DNA of 64,000 nucleotides from Bacteroidota bacterium (GTDB taxonomy: Bacteria > Bacteroidota > Bacteroidia > Flavobacteriales > Flavobacteriaceae), in the NCBI GenBank assembly GCA_029557895.1, contig JAKQHT010000001.1, forward strand, positions 1 through 64,000. Reading direction: 5' to 3'. The notes under the pieces were generated by a model, which had not been told where the DNA came from, did no database searches, and saw only the letters and a program-made list of their open reading frames with translations. This document shows positions 57,673 to 64,000 of this stretch, one piece after another. The translations under genes and the position numbers were made by a program. Each line of letters begins with the position of its first letter. The stretch's first letter is position 1.

Positions 57673-58488
57673 TTAACACTTTGTTAACACTTTGTCGTTG
57701 TAAAATTCGGCATAGGGTTCGGCAAAGCCATCAAGAGGAAAATACCCAAGAACCGGTTTCTCGGAAGCATCGAGGTAATCCTCAAGTTCTTTGGGGATTT
57801 CTTGTGAACCTTTGATCAATGCGTCGGAATGGTCTATGGCCACTTTCATTAGGTTGATGTAGCTGGGCGATTCCAATACTTGAACAAGTGCTTGATCTAT
57901 GTTGTCAAATTTTACCTTGTCTATCATTTTAACATCTAACGTGCCATCAAAGCTTTGATTGTATACTGAAGTTACAATTTTGCTGTCGGTAAATAATGGC
58001 TCGTTTTTGAAATAGTGCTTTAGATACAGCGGGAGAAGTGCGGCGAGCCATCCGTTGACATGGATAATATCGGGAGACCAGTTAAGCTTTTTAACGGTTT
58101 CAACGACGCCTTTTGCAAAAAAAATGGCGCGTTCGTCATTGTCTGGATATAGACTGCCATCTTCGTCGGTCAGAGTGGCCTTTCTTTTGAAATAATCTTC
58201 GTTTTCAATAAAATAAACCTGAATCCGCTCTTTTGGGATGGACGCCACCTTGATGATTAGTGGCATATCCAGATCGTTAATCACCAGGTTTATGCCCGAG
58301 AGCCTTATGACTTCATGTAACTGGTGCCTGCGTTCGTTTATGTTTCCGTAACGCGGCATGAATATTCGTATTTGCCCGCCTTGCCTGTTGACCATCCGCG
58401 GTGCCTCAAAGGACATGGATGAAATTTCTGTTTCTGGTAAATAGGGTACAACCTCGGAAGACACGTACAATATCCTCTTATCTTTCAT
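57673..58488 (-). CDS. Starch/glycogen synthase-like protein (N-terminal GT5 domain only)
   Basis: This 271-residue protein has the GT5 starch synthase N-terminal domain (RILYVSSEVVPYLPETEIS; ERAIFFAKGVVE; DIIHVNGWLAALLPLYLK) but lacks the C-terminal GT-B domain with the second nucleotide-sugar half, so it may not be a complete synthase. Short versions of this kind are usual in Bacteroidota next to DUF4270 and glmS, so this looks like the family norm rather than a truncation. Its role there is unclear. It is divergent from panC. Confidence 0.8.
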   Translation of the reverse strand: MKDKRILYVSSEVVPYLPETEISSMSFEAPRMVNRQGGQIRIFMPRYGNINERRHQLHEVIRLSGINLVINDLDMPLIIKVASIPKERIQVYFIENEDYFKRKATLTDEDGSLYPDNDERAIFFAKGVVETVKKLNWSPDIIHVNGWLAALLPLYLKHYFKNEPLFTDSKIVTSVYNQSFDGTLDVKMIDKVKFDNIDQALVQVLESPSYINLMKVAIDHSDALIKGSQEIPKELEDYLDASEKPVLGYFPLDGFAEPYAEFYNDKVLTKC

Positions 58489-58622
58489 AACATACTTTTT
58501 ATTCCTCTTAAACTTTCAAAATAGACACTTACCAAGCAACCATTGTGCGAACATCAAACAGGTAGTTTAAATCAAAAAACATGCAAAATTACAAAAATTT
58601 ATGCAGATTGTTGGCAAAATAT

Positions 58623-58630
58623 TATGTTTG
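58623..58630 (+). promoter_or_regulatory. -7 promoter element of panC
   Basis: TATGTTTG fits TAnnTTTG, 25 bp before the GTG start of panC. It lies within the longer possible reading frame, which supports a start after it. Confidence 0.5.
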
Positions 58631-58655
58631 CACGCTGTTAATGTTTTGTTACCGA

Positions 58656-59504
58656 GTGAAAACCTACAACCAAAGACAACAATTAGCGCCTGTATTGGAT
58701 AATTTAAGATCCCTGGGCAAGCGCATTGGTTTTGTGCCAACGATGGGAGCCCTGCATATGGGGCATATTTCTTTGGTGGACAAAGCGCTGAAACAAAACG
58801 ATGTGGTGGTGGTGAGCATTTTTGTGAACCCCACGCAGTTCAATAATGAGGAAGATCTCAAAAAATATCCCAGAACTCTCGATAGGGATGTTAAAATGCT
58901 TGGTGAAAAGGGGGAAAACATCATTCTGTATGTTCCGTCGGTCGAAGATCTATATGGCAACAACGTTGTTTCGGGGCATTTTGCTTTCGATGGGTTGGAG
59001 CGCCAGATGGAAGGACGTTTTCGCCCGGGCCATTTTGATGGCGTGGGTACGGTCGTCAGCCGATTTTTTGAAATCGTGAAGCCAGGCAAAGCCTATTTTG
59101 GAAAAAAAGACTTTCAACAGCTGCGCATTATTGAAACAATGGTAAAAAACCTGAAACTTCCTATTAAAATAATCGGTTGCGAAATCCATAGGGAAAAAGA
59201 TGGGTTGGCCATGAGTTCGCGCAACGAACGTTTGAAACCCAATTACAGAGATGCGGCGCCGTTTATTTTCAAAACGCTAAAAGCAGCAAAAAAACGTTTT
59301 GGCACGGAAAGTGCATATAAAGTGACCGAATGGGTCCGAGATCAGTTCGCAGGACACGAGCTTTTGAAACTTGAGTATTTTGTTATTGCCGACGAAGAAA
59401 CATTGCAACCAGTGGCAAGAAAGTCAAGATCAAAGTCATATAGAGCATTTATAGCGGTATTTGCGGACGATATCAGGCTTATAGACAATATCGCATTAAA
59501 TTGA
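58656..59504 (+). CDS. panC: Pantothenate synthetase
   Basis: PanC joins pantoate and beta-alanine with ATP in pantothenate (CoA) synthesis. Visible are [14 protein letters not shown] with the HIGH-like motif, [43 protein letters not shown] and AMSSRNERL. The start is set at a GTG at 58656, giving [10 protein letters not shown] and 282 residues, which is the normal family length. In-frame ATGs at 58581 and 58641 would add 25 or 5 residues. The -7 element TATGTTTG at 58623 lies downstream of the first of these, so that one cannot be used from this promoter. panD follows 13 bp after the stop codon. Confidence 0.93.
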   Translation: MKTYNQRQQLAPVLDNLRSLGKRIGFVPTMGALHMGHISLVDKALKQNDVVVVSIFVNPTQFNNEEDLKKYPRTLDRDVKMLGEKGENIILYVPSVEDLYGNNVVSGHFAFDGLERQMEGRFRPGHFDGVGTVVSRFFEIVKPGKAYFGKKDFQQLRIIETMVKNLKLPIKIIGCEIHREKDGLAMSSRNERLKPNYRDAAPFIFKTLKAAKKRFGTESAYKVTEWVRDQFAGHELLKLEYFVIADEETLQPVARKSRSKSYRAFIAVFADDIRLIDNIALN

Positions 59505-59517
59505 TTATCTTTGCCAC

Positions 59518-59868
59518 ATGCAAATACAGGTCGTAAAATCTAAAATACACCGGGTAAAATGTACCGGCGCCGATCTCAACTATATCGGCAGTATTACCAT
59601 TGATGAGGCTTTGATGGAAGCCGCTAACATCATTCAGGGAGAAAAGGTGCAGATTGTCAACAACGACAATGGCGAGCGTTTGGAAACATACGTCATTCCG
59701 GGACCCAGAAACAGCGGTGAGATCACGCTCAATGGCGCCGCTGCCAGAAAAGTGGCCGTGGGCGATACGCTCATCCTCATCACCTATGCCTTTATGGATA
59801 TTGAAGAGGCCAAAACCTTTAAACCATGGTTGGTCTTCCCTGACGAAGCTACTAATTTATTGAAATAG
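59518..59868 (+). CDS. panD: Aspartate 1-decarboxylase
   Basis: This 116-residue enzyme makes beta-alanine from aspartate, the other PanC substrate. It is a self-cleaving pro-enzyme: cleavage at Gly24-Ser25 in [11 protein letters not shown] would create the pyruvoyl group. Also present are [14 protein letters not shown] and [20 protein letters not shown]. It sits between panC and a membrane protein gene in one operon. Confidence 0.96.
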   Translation: MQIQVVKSKIHRVKCTGADLNYIGSITIDEALMEAANIIQGEKVQIVNNDNGERLETYVIPGPRNSGEITLNGAAARKVAVGDTLILITYAFMDIEEAKTFKPWLVFPDEATNLLK

Positions 59869-59872
59869 TATT

Positions 59873-60826
59873 TTGGGTTTACCAACAAAAAAGGCATTGC
59901 GCATTTTGGCCCCCATATTGTTGGCCATCTTTTTTGGCTGGTACACTTTTTCCAAGCTCCCTATAGGCCAACTCGTTCCCTATTTTAAAAATGCCGACTA
60001 TGGATGGATAGCCCTTGGTGTTACTTGTGGCTTGTTGAGCCATTTGTCAAGGGCATATCGATGGCGGTTTCAGTTGCGCCCCTTGCATTATGACATCAGC
60101 TTCCCCAATAGCGCCATGGCGGTTTTTGTAGCCTATTTGGCCAACTTTGGCATCCCAAGGTCCGGAGAGGTTTTGCGGGCCGCCGTCCTTGCCAATTATG
60201 AAGAGGTTCCATTTGAGAAAGCCTTTGGCACCATCGTTGCCGAGCGCGTTATCGATGCTTTGGTGCTATTGATGATTATTGGTATCACTTTGATTTTGCA
60301 GTATGATTTTATCTCCGAGACCTTACAATCGGCATTGGACTTACAAAAATTGATTTTTATGGCCATTGCGGGAGGGTTGGCCTTGGTGGCAATTATCTGG
60401 TATTTGTCGCATAGCAAAAGTAAACTTGCCGCAAGGGCCAAAACTTTTTTCAAAGGTCTGTTGGATGGTGTCAGAGCCATATATATGATGGAATACAAAT
60501 GGCCGTACCTTCTTCATACCGCATTTATCTGGGCCATGTATGTCTTAATGTTTTATGTCACGGTTTTTGCGGTTGAGGATTTATCCAACGTGTCTTTGGG
60601 AGCTATTCTAGTTGCCTTTATTGCCGGAAGTTTTGCAATAGTCGCGACCAATGGGGGCATTTTTGTCTATCCTTTGGCCATTTCGACCGCCTTGTCGCTT
60701 TTTGGGGTTGAAGAAGCATCGGGATTGGCCTTTGGCTGGATTTCTTGGGTTTCGCAGACCTTGATGATTATCGTTTTTGGCACTTTATCGTTTATATTGC
60801 TCCCGGTTTTCAATAGAAAAAAATAA
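59873..60826 (+). CDS. YbhN/UPF0104-type membrane protein (flippase-like)
   Basis: This 317-residue protein has about eight transmembrane segments and belongs to the lysylphosphatidylglycerol synthase TM-region family (UPF0104; often called flippase-like). Visible are an N-terminal segment (residues 8-25), LSRAYRWRFQL, GIPRSGEVLRAAVLANYE, TIVAERVIDALVLL and GGIFVYPLAISTAL, the usual conserved loops. The start is a TTG at 59873, 4 bp after the panD stop codon, with no ATG before the first helix. The lipid or other substrate is unknown. Confidence 0.85.
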   Translation: MGLPTKKALRILAPILLAIFFGWYTFSKLPIGQLVPYFKNADYGWIALGVTCGLLSHLSRAYRWRFQLRPLHYDISFPNSAMAVFVAYLANFGIPRSGEVLRAAVLANYEEVPFEKAFGTIVAERVIDALVLLMIIGITLILQYDFISETLQSALDLQKLIFMAIAGGLALVAIIWYLSHSKSKLAARAKTFFKGLLDGVRAIYMMEYKWPYLLHTAFIWAMYVLMFYVTVFAVEDLSNVSLGAILVAFIAGSFAIVATNGGIFVYPLAISTALSLFGVEEASGLAFGWISWVSQTLMIIVFGTLSFILLPVFNRKK

Positions 60827-60862
60827 TTGCATAAATTGCGTATGGTTTTAATATACAGAACA

Positions 60863-62005
60863 ATGAAGAAGTACTTAACATTATCCTTGATGCTCTTTAT
60901 AACATTGCAATTAAGCGCACAGGTCATCTACGAATCGTTTCAGTCAAACAAGTTGGCCGGAAAACGGGACATCAAAATACAATTGCCCCGAAATTACGAC
61001 CCGCAAGAAAGCGTAGAGTATCCCTTGATAATTGTCCTGGACGGAGATTACCTGTTTGAACCCGTAATAGGTAACGTGGATTATCAATCCTACTGGGATG
61101 AAATGCCCAAATGCGTTGTTGTGGGCATCAACCAAAGCACATCAAGAGATAAAGACTTGCATTATGATGATGAGCTTTATTTTCCATCACAAGACGGTGC
61201 CGCTTTTTTTGAGTTTATAGGAATGGAACTTATTCCATACATAGAAAACAAGTATAAAGTGTCGAAATTTCGGATAGCCATTGGGCATGATATGAGTGCC
61301 AATTTCTTGAACTACTACCTTTTTAAGGAATATCCAATATTCAGGGCGTTTGTGATGTTCAGCCCTGACCAGGCCCCGGAGATGGGCAATAGGCTTCGGG
61401 AACGCCTTGCCAGGCTTCAGACAGAATCTTTTTATTATTTGGCTACCGCAGACGGCGATATAGAAGCCCTCCAAAAAGAGATTTTAAATACAGATGCATT
61501 GCTCAAAACCATAGAAAACCCAAAACTCCACTACAGATTTGACAATTTTGAGGACGCTGACCACTATTCGTTGGTGGGTCTGGCAATTCCCAAGGCTTTC
61601 AACCAGATTTTTGAACTTTATAAGCCTATCAATGTCAAAGAATACAAAGAAAAACTACTGACCTTTGAAGGAACGCCTTTTGAATATCTTCTAAAGAAAT
61701 ACAAAAACATTCAGGATTTTTACGGTTTTAAAAAGAAAGTCGTAGAGAACGATTTGAAGGCAATTGCTTCAGCAGCAAACAAAAAAGACGACCTTGAAAC
61801 ATTGAAAGAATTATCTAAATTGGCAAGAAAGGAATATCCGGAGTCGATGATAAGCGCCTATTACCAAGGTCTTTATCATGAAAAAGACAATAATCTAAAA
61901 AAAGCGTTGCAGTATTATAACTCCGGCCTTTTGTTAGAGCCTTCAGACTTTATCGATAAGGAAATTTTACTCGATAAAATTTACGCCATACAAGACAAGG
62001 AATAA
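60863..62005 (+). CDS. Alpha/beta-hydrolase-fold esterase-like protein, first paralogue
   Basis: This 380-residue exported protein has a signal peptide (residues 1-20, ending LSAQ), an esterase D-like alpha/beta-hydrolase domain (about 21-250; YPLIIVLDGDYLF, FRIAIGHDMSANF) and a C-terminal TPR-like helical tail (about 290-375). The nucleophile elbow, normally G-H-S-x-G, reads GHDMSAN with aspartate at residue 143, and the candidate histidine (DADHYSLV) and acid (ATADGD) remain. The start chosen is the ATG at 60863, which opens directly on the signal peptide. An upstream TTG at 60827 gives no signal peptide at its N-terminus. The activity is unknown. Confidence 0.8.
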   Translation: MKKYLTLSLMLFITLQLSAQVIYESFQSNKLAGKRDIKIQLPRNYDPQESVEYPLIIVLDGDYLFEPVIGNVDYQSYWDEMPKCVVVGINQSTSRDKDLHYDDELYFPSQDGAAFFEFIGMELIPYIENKYKVSKFRIAIGHDMSANFLNYYLFKEYPIFRAFVMFSPDQAPEMGNRLRERLARLQTESFYYLATADGDIEALQKEILNTDALLKTIENPKLHYRFDNFEDADHYSLVGLAIPKAFNQIFELYKPINVKEYKEKLLTFEGTPFEYLLKKYKNIQDFYGFKKKVVENDLKAIASAANKKDDLETLKELSKLARKEYPESMISAYYQGLYHEKDNNLKKALQYYNSGLLLEPSDFIDKEILLDKIYAIQDKE

Positions 62006-62093
62006 AAACACAGCAGTTCATCGATTTTTTTTGCGGATTATCCGATTTTTTTTGTATTTTTACAATCCCTAATCCCAAATCTAAAAACAATTG

Positions 62094-63263
62094 ATGAAAA
62101 AGTACCTACTTTTATTGGCATCACTTTTCTTTTGTTATGCCTTTACAGCCCAGGTCAAATATGAGACCTTTGAGTCGAGGAAACTCAATACCAAGCGGCA
62201 ACTTAAAATAAAGTTGCCCAAAAACTACGATCCTTCCTCGGCACTGAAACACCCCTTGATCATCGTTTTTGATGGCGATTACCTCTTTGAGCCCGTTGTG
62301 GGCCAGGTAAGCTTCCAGACGTATTTTGATGAAATGCCAGAATCCATAGTGGTAGGCATTGTCCAGGGCTACGAGCGTTTTTACGACAGTTATTTTGATG
62401 AAGTTACAGGGCTTCCGATAGAATCCGGAGGGCGTTTTTACCAGTTTGTCGGTGAAGAGCTCATCCCATATCTTGACTCAAAATATAACACAAGCAAATT
62501 CCGTGTAGCTGTTGGCCATGATATTATGGGTAATTTCATCAATTCCTTTTTGTTCAGTGACAAACTGTTGTTTCAGGCTTATATCAATCTGAGCCCCGAC
62601 CTAAAAGGCGACATGGATCTCAATATTGCCAAAAGGGTCAAGTACATCAAGAATGATGTGTTTTATTATCTCGCAACCAGTGATGGCGACATCCCTGAAA
62701 TCAACCAGACAGTACGCGAACTGGACTCTGAACTCAAAAAAACCGATAACGGCATGCTTACTTACTATTTTGACGAACTAAAAGGCGACTCGCACTACAC
62801 AATGGTTACAGGCGCCTTGTCAAAAGCCTTGGATCAGATTTTTGACCTCTATAGGCCACTGGATGATAAGGAGCTCAAAGAAAAAGTTTTGGCTTACGAA
62901 GGGACACTCGATAAATATCTCGAAAAACGTTACGACCGTATCGAAGAACTGTTCGGAATACACAAACCCATTACCGAAGACGAGTTCGAAAAAGTAGTCA
63001 AGATCGCCGAACAGCGTGACGACATCGCGTCACTCGAAAAACTGGGCAAGCTTGCCAGCAAAAAACTCCCTGGCTCATCGCTTGGCACGTATTATTTGGC
63101 TTTACATGCAGAAAAATCAGGTAAAAACAAAAAAGCCGTAAAACTTTATGAGTCTGCACTCTCCCTTAAAGAAACCTCAAACATCAACAGGGATTTCATT
63201 CTTTCGCAGGTTGAAAAATTGAAATTTGCGGCAGAGGATACCGAGGTCGAAGAGGAGCAATAA
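62094..63263 (+). CDS. Alpha/beta-hydrolase-fold esterase-like protein, second paralogue
   Basis: This 389-residue protein is a tandem paralogue of the gene before it, with the same layout: signal peptide (1-20, ending FTAQ), hydrolase domain (HPLIIVFDGDYLF, FRVAVGHDIMGNF) and TPR-like tail ending in an acidic EDTEVEEEQ. The nucleophile position is again aspartate at residue 143, and the histidine (GDSHYTMV) and ATSDGD are kept. The start is the ATG at 62094, preferred over the in-frame TTG at 62091. An 88-bp gap separates the two paralogues. Confidence 0.8.
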   Translation: MKKYLLLLASLFFCYAFTAQVKYETFESRKLNTKRQLKIKLPKNYDPSSALKHPLIIVFDGDYLFEPVVGQVSFQTYFDEMPESIVVGIVQGYERFYDSYFDEVTGLPIESGGRFYQFVGEELIPYLDSKYNTSKFRVAVGHDIMGNFINSFLFSDKLLFQAYINLSPDLKGDMDLNIAKRVKYIKNDVFYYLATSDGDIPEINQTVRELDSELKKTDNGMLTYYFDELKGDSHYTMVTGALSKALDQIFDLYRPLDDKELKEKVLAYEGTLDKYLEKRYDRIEELFGIHKPITEDEFEKVVKIAEQRDDIASLEKLGKLASKKLPGSSLGTYYLALHAEKSGKNKKAVKLYESALSLKETSNINRDFILSQVEKLKFAAEDTEVEEEQ

Positions 63264-63320
63264 ACCCTTTTTAACAAAAGAATACAACTTTAGCAATCGT
63301 GTTATCACTGAAATATCTTT

Positions 63321-63354
63321 AATTTAGCCACAAACAACTATTTGTGGCTAAATT
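63321..63354 (+). promoter_or_regulatory. 14-bp perfect dyad over the radA start codon
   Basis: AATTTAGCCACAAA (63321-63334) and TTTGTGGCTAAATT (63341-63354) are perfect inverted repeats around a 6-base spacer. The right arm contains the radA GTG start codon (63344-63346). As RNA it would hide the start; as DNA it could be an operator overlapping the promoter (TATCTTTA at 63314-63321). Confidence 0.6.
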
Positions 63355-64000
63355 AAAGACAACATTTTTTTGCCAGAACTGTGGCACACAGTTTCATAAG
63401 TGGCAAGGTCAATGTACCTCCTGCAGAGCGTGGAATACCATTGTGGAAGAAGTGGTACAAAAACCGGAGCAAAACGATTGGAAAACACCATCATCACAGG
63501 CCAAACGCATTTCAAAACCTTTAAAAATCCGAGAGATTGATGCCTCTCAAGACGCAAGAATGGACACGTTGGATACAGAGTTCAACCGTGTGCTTGGAGG
63601 CGGCATCGTTCCGGGTTCTGTCATTTTGTTGGGTGGTGAGCCAGGTATCGGAAAAAGCACTATCATGCTCCAGATTGCGTTACAACTTCCTTACAAAACG
63701 CTCTATGTTTCGGGTGAAGAAAGTCAGAAACAGATTAAGATGCGTGCCGAGCGCATCCATCCCGAAAGCGACAATTGCTACATTCTTACCGAAACCAAGA
63801 CCCAAAACATCTTTAGGCAGATAGAAGATCTAGAGCCCGATATCGTGGTCATCGATTCCATACAGACCCTCCACAGCGATATCATTGAATCATCTTCGGG
63901 AAGCATCTCCCAGATCAAGGAATGTACCTCCGAACTGATAAAATTTGCCAAAGAAACCGCAACTCCCGTCATTTTGATAGGACACATCACAAAGGACGGT
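63344..64000 (+). CDS. radA: DNA repair protein RadA (partial)
   Basis: This is the N-terminal 219 residues of RadA, a RecA-like branch migration protein, cut by the right edge. The zinc finger is visible (CQNCG and CTSC), then the Walker A motif GGEPGIGKST and Walker B-like DIVVIDSIQTL. The start is a GTG at 63344 giving MAKLKTTFFCQNCG, the usual N-terminus. A stop codon at 63320-63322 and the lack of any ATG between rule out longer forms. The KNRFG motif would lie past the end. Confidence 0.93.
   Translation, partial: MAKLKTTFFCQNCGTQFHKWQGQCTSCRAWNTIVEEVVQKPEQNDWKTPSSQAKRISKPLKIREIDASQDARMDTLDTEFNRVLGGGIVPGSVILLGGEPGIGKSTIMLQIALQLPYKTLYVSGEESQKQIKMRAERIHPESDNCYILTETKTQNIFRQIEDLEPDIVVIDSIQTLHSDIIESSSGSISQIKECTSELIKFAKETATPVILIGHITKDG

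Noticed and set aside
57673-58488. Starch synthase gene as a truncated pseudogene
   Set aside because: Short GT5-only proteins beside DUF4270 and glmS are the usual state in Bacteroidota, and the frame is intact.
58581-58655. Longer N-terminus for PanC
   Set aside because: A -7 promoter element lies within it, and removing it gives the standard 282 residues.

Overview
The window is a chromosomal segment of a member of the Bacteroidota, most likely a marine-type Flavobacteriaceae. This rests on gldH, porZ, a C-terminal type IX secretion (T9SS) sorting domain, a TonB-dependent receptor with a carboxypeptidase-like N-terminal domain, an IPExxxVDY protein, a DUF4270 lipoprotein, the acpP-fabF-rnc-IPExxxVDY-pyk order, and -7 elements of the form TAnnTTTG. 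It is mostly core housekeeping DNA. There is no prophage, insertion sequence with transposase, CRISPR array or obvious island.

Layout. 1-8,235: the N-terminus of a probable secreted metallopeptidase, a double-ATPase oligopeptide-type ABC protein, a 3-oxoacid CoA-transferase pair (scoAB), and the ricT-gldH-PBP1A operon. 8,236-14,676: a 1,721-residue secreted mosaic protein (PQQ-type sugar dehydrogenase, diheme cytochrome c, ricin-like, Ig-like, discoidin-like and T9SS sorting domains), tRNA-Cys and folB. 14,843-26,824: glnS with a C-terminal extension, an AddB-like nuclease, an OmpA/TSP3 porin-like protein, kbl, an AddA-like helicase-nuclease and Mn-type superoxide dismutase. 26,825-27,491: a repeat-rich intergenic region. 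27,492-36,214: a second PurF-like protein, a PfkB kinase, viroplasmin-type RNase H and purN on the minus strand, divergent from acpP, fabF, rnc, an IPExxxVDY protein and pyk on the plus strand. 36,277-47,663: dinB, a CYTH protein, an outer-membrane-type protein, gdhA, porZ-recO-recX, a DUF6646-like barrel, a cupin/JmjC-like protein and an M61 peptidase. 47,723-58,488: atpC-atpD, an SGNH lipoprotein paired with a TonB-dependent receptor, and glmS-DUF4270-starch synthase. 58,656-64,000: panC-panD-flippase-like protein, two tandem esterase-like paralogues, and the start of radA.

The genes serve cell-envelope building (PBP1A, glmS, OmpA, TonB receptor), gliding and T9SS secretion (gldH, porZ, sorted cargo), DNA repair (addAB-like, recO, recX, dinB, radA), central metabolism (scoAB, pyk, gdhA, kbl, ATP synthase) and cofactor or purine synthesis (folB, panC, panD, purN, purF-like).

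The least ordinary signals are an intergenic repeat module following hairpins in several 3' regions, a pair of MITE-like elements with imperfect inverted ends, a 14-bp perfect dyad over the radA start codon, the tandem alpha/beta-hydrolase paralogues in which the nucleophile serine is replaced by aspartate at the same residue, and the multidomain dehydrogenase-cytochrome protein. Several genes appear to start at TTG or GTG, some with a -7 element on top of the longest possible start. I see no clearly novel multi-gene system.
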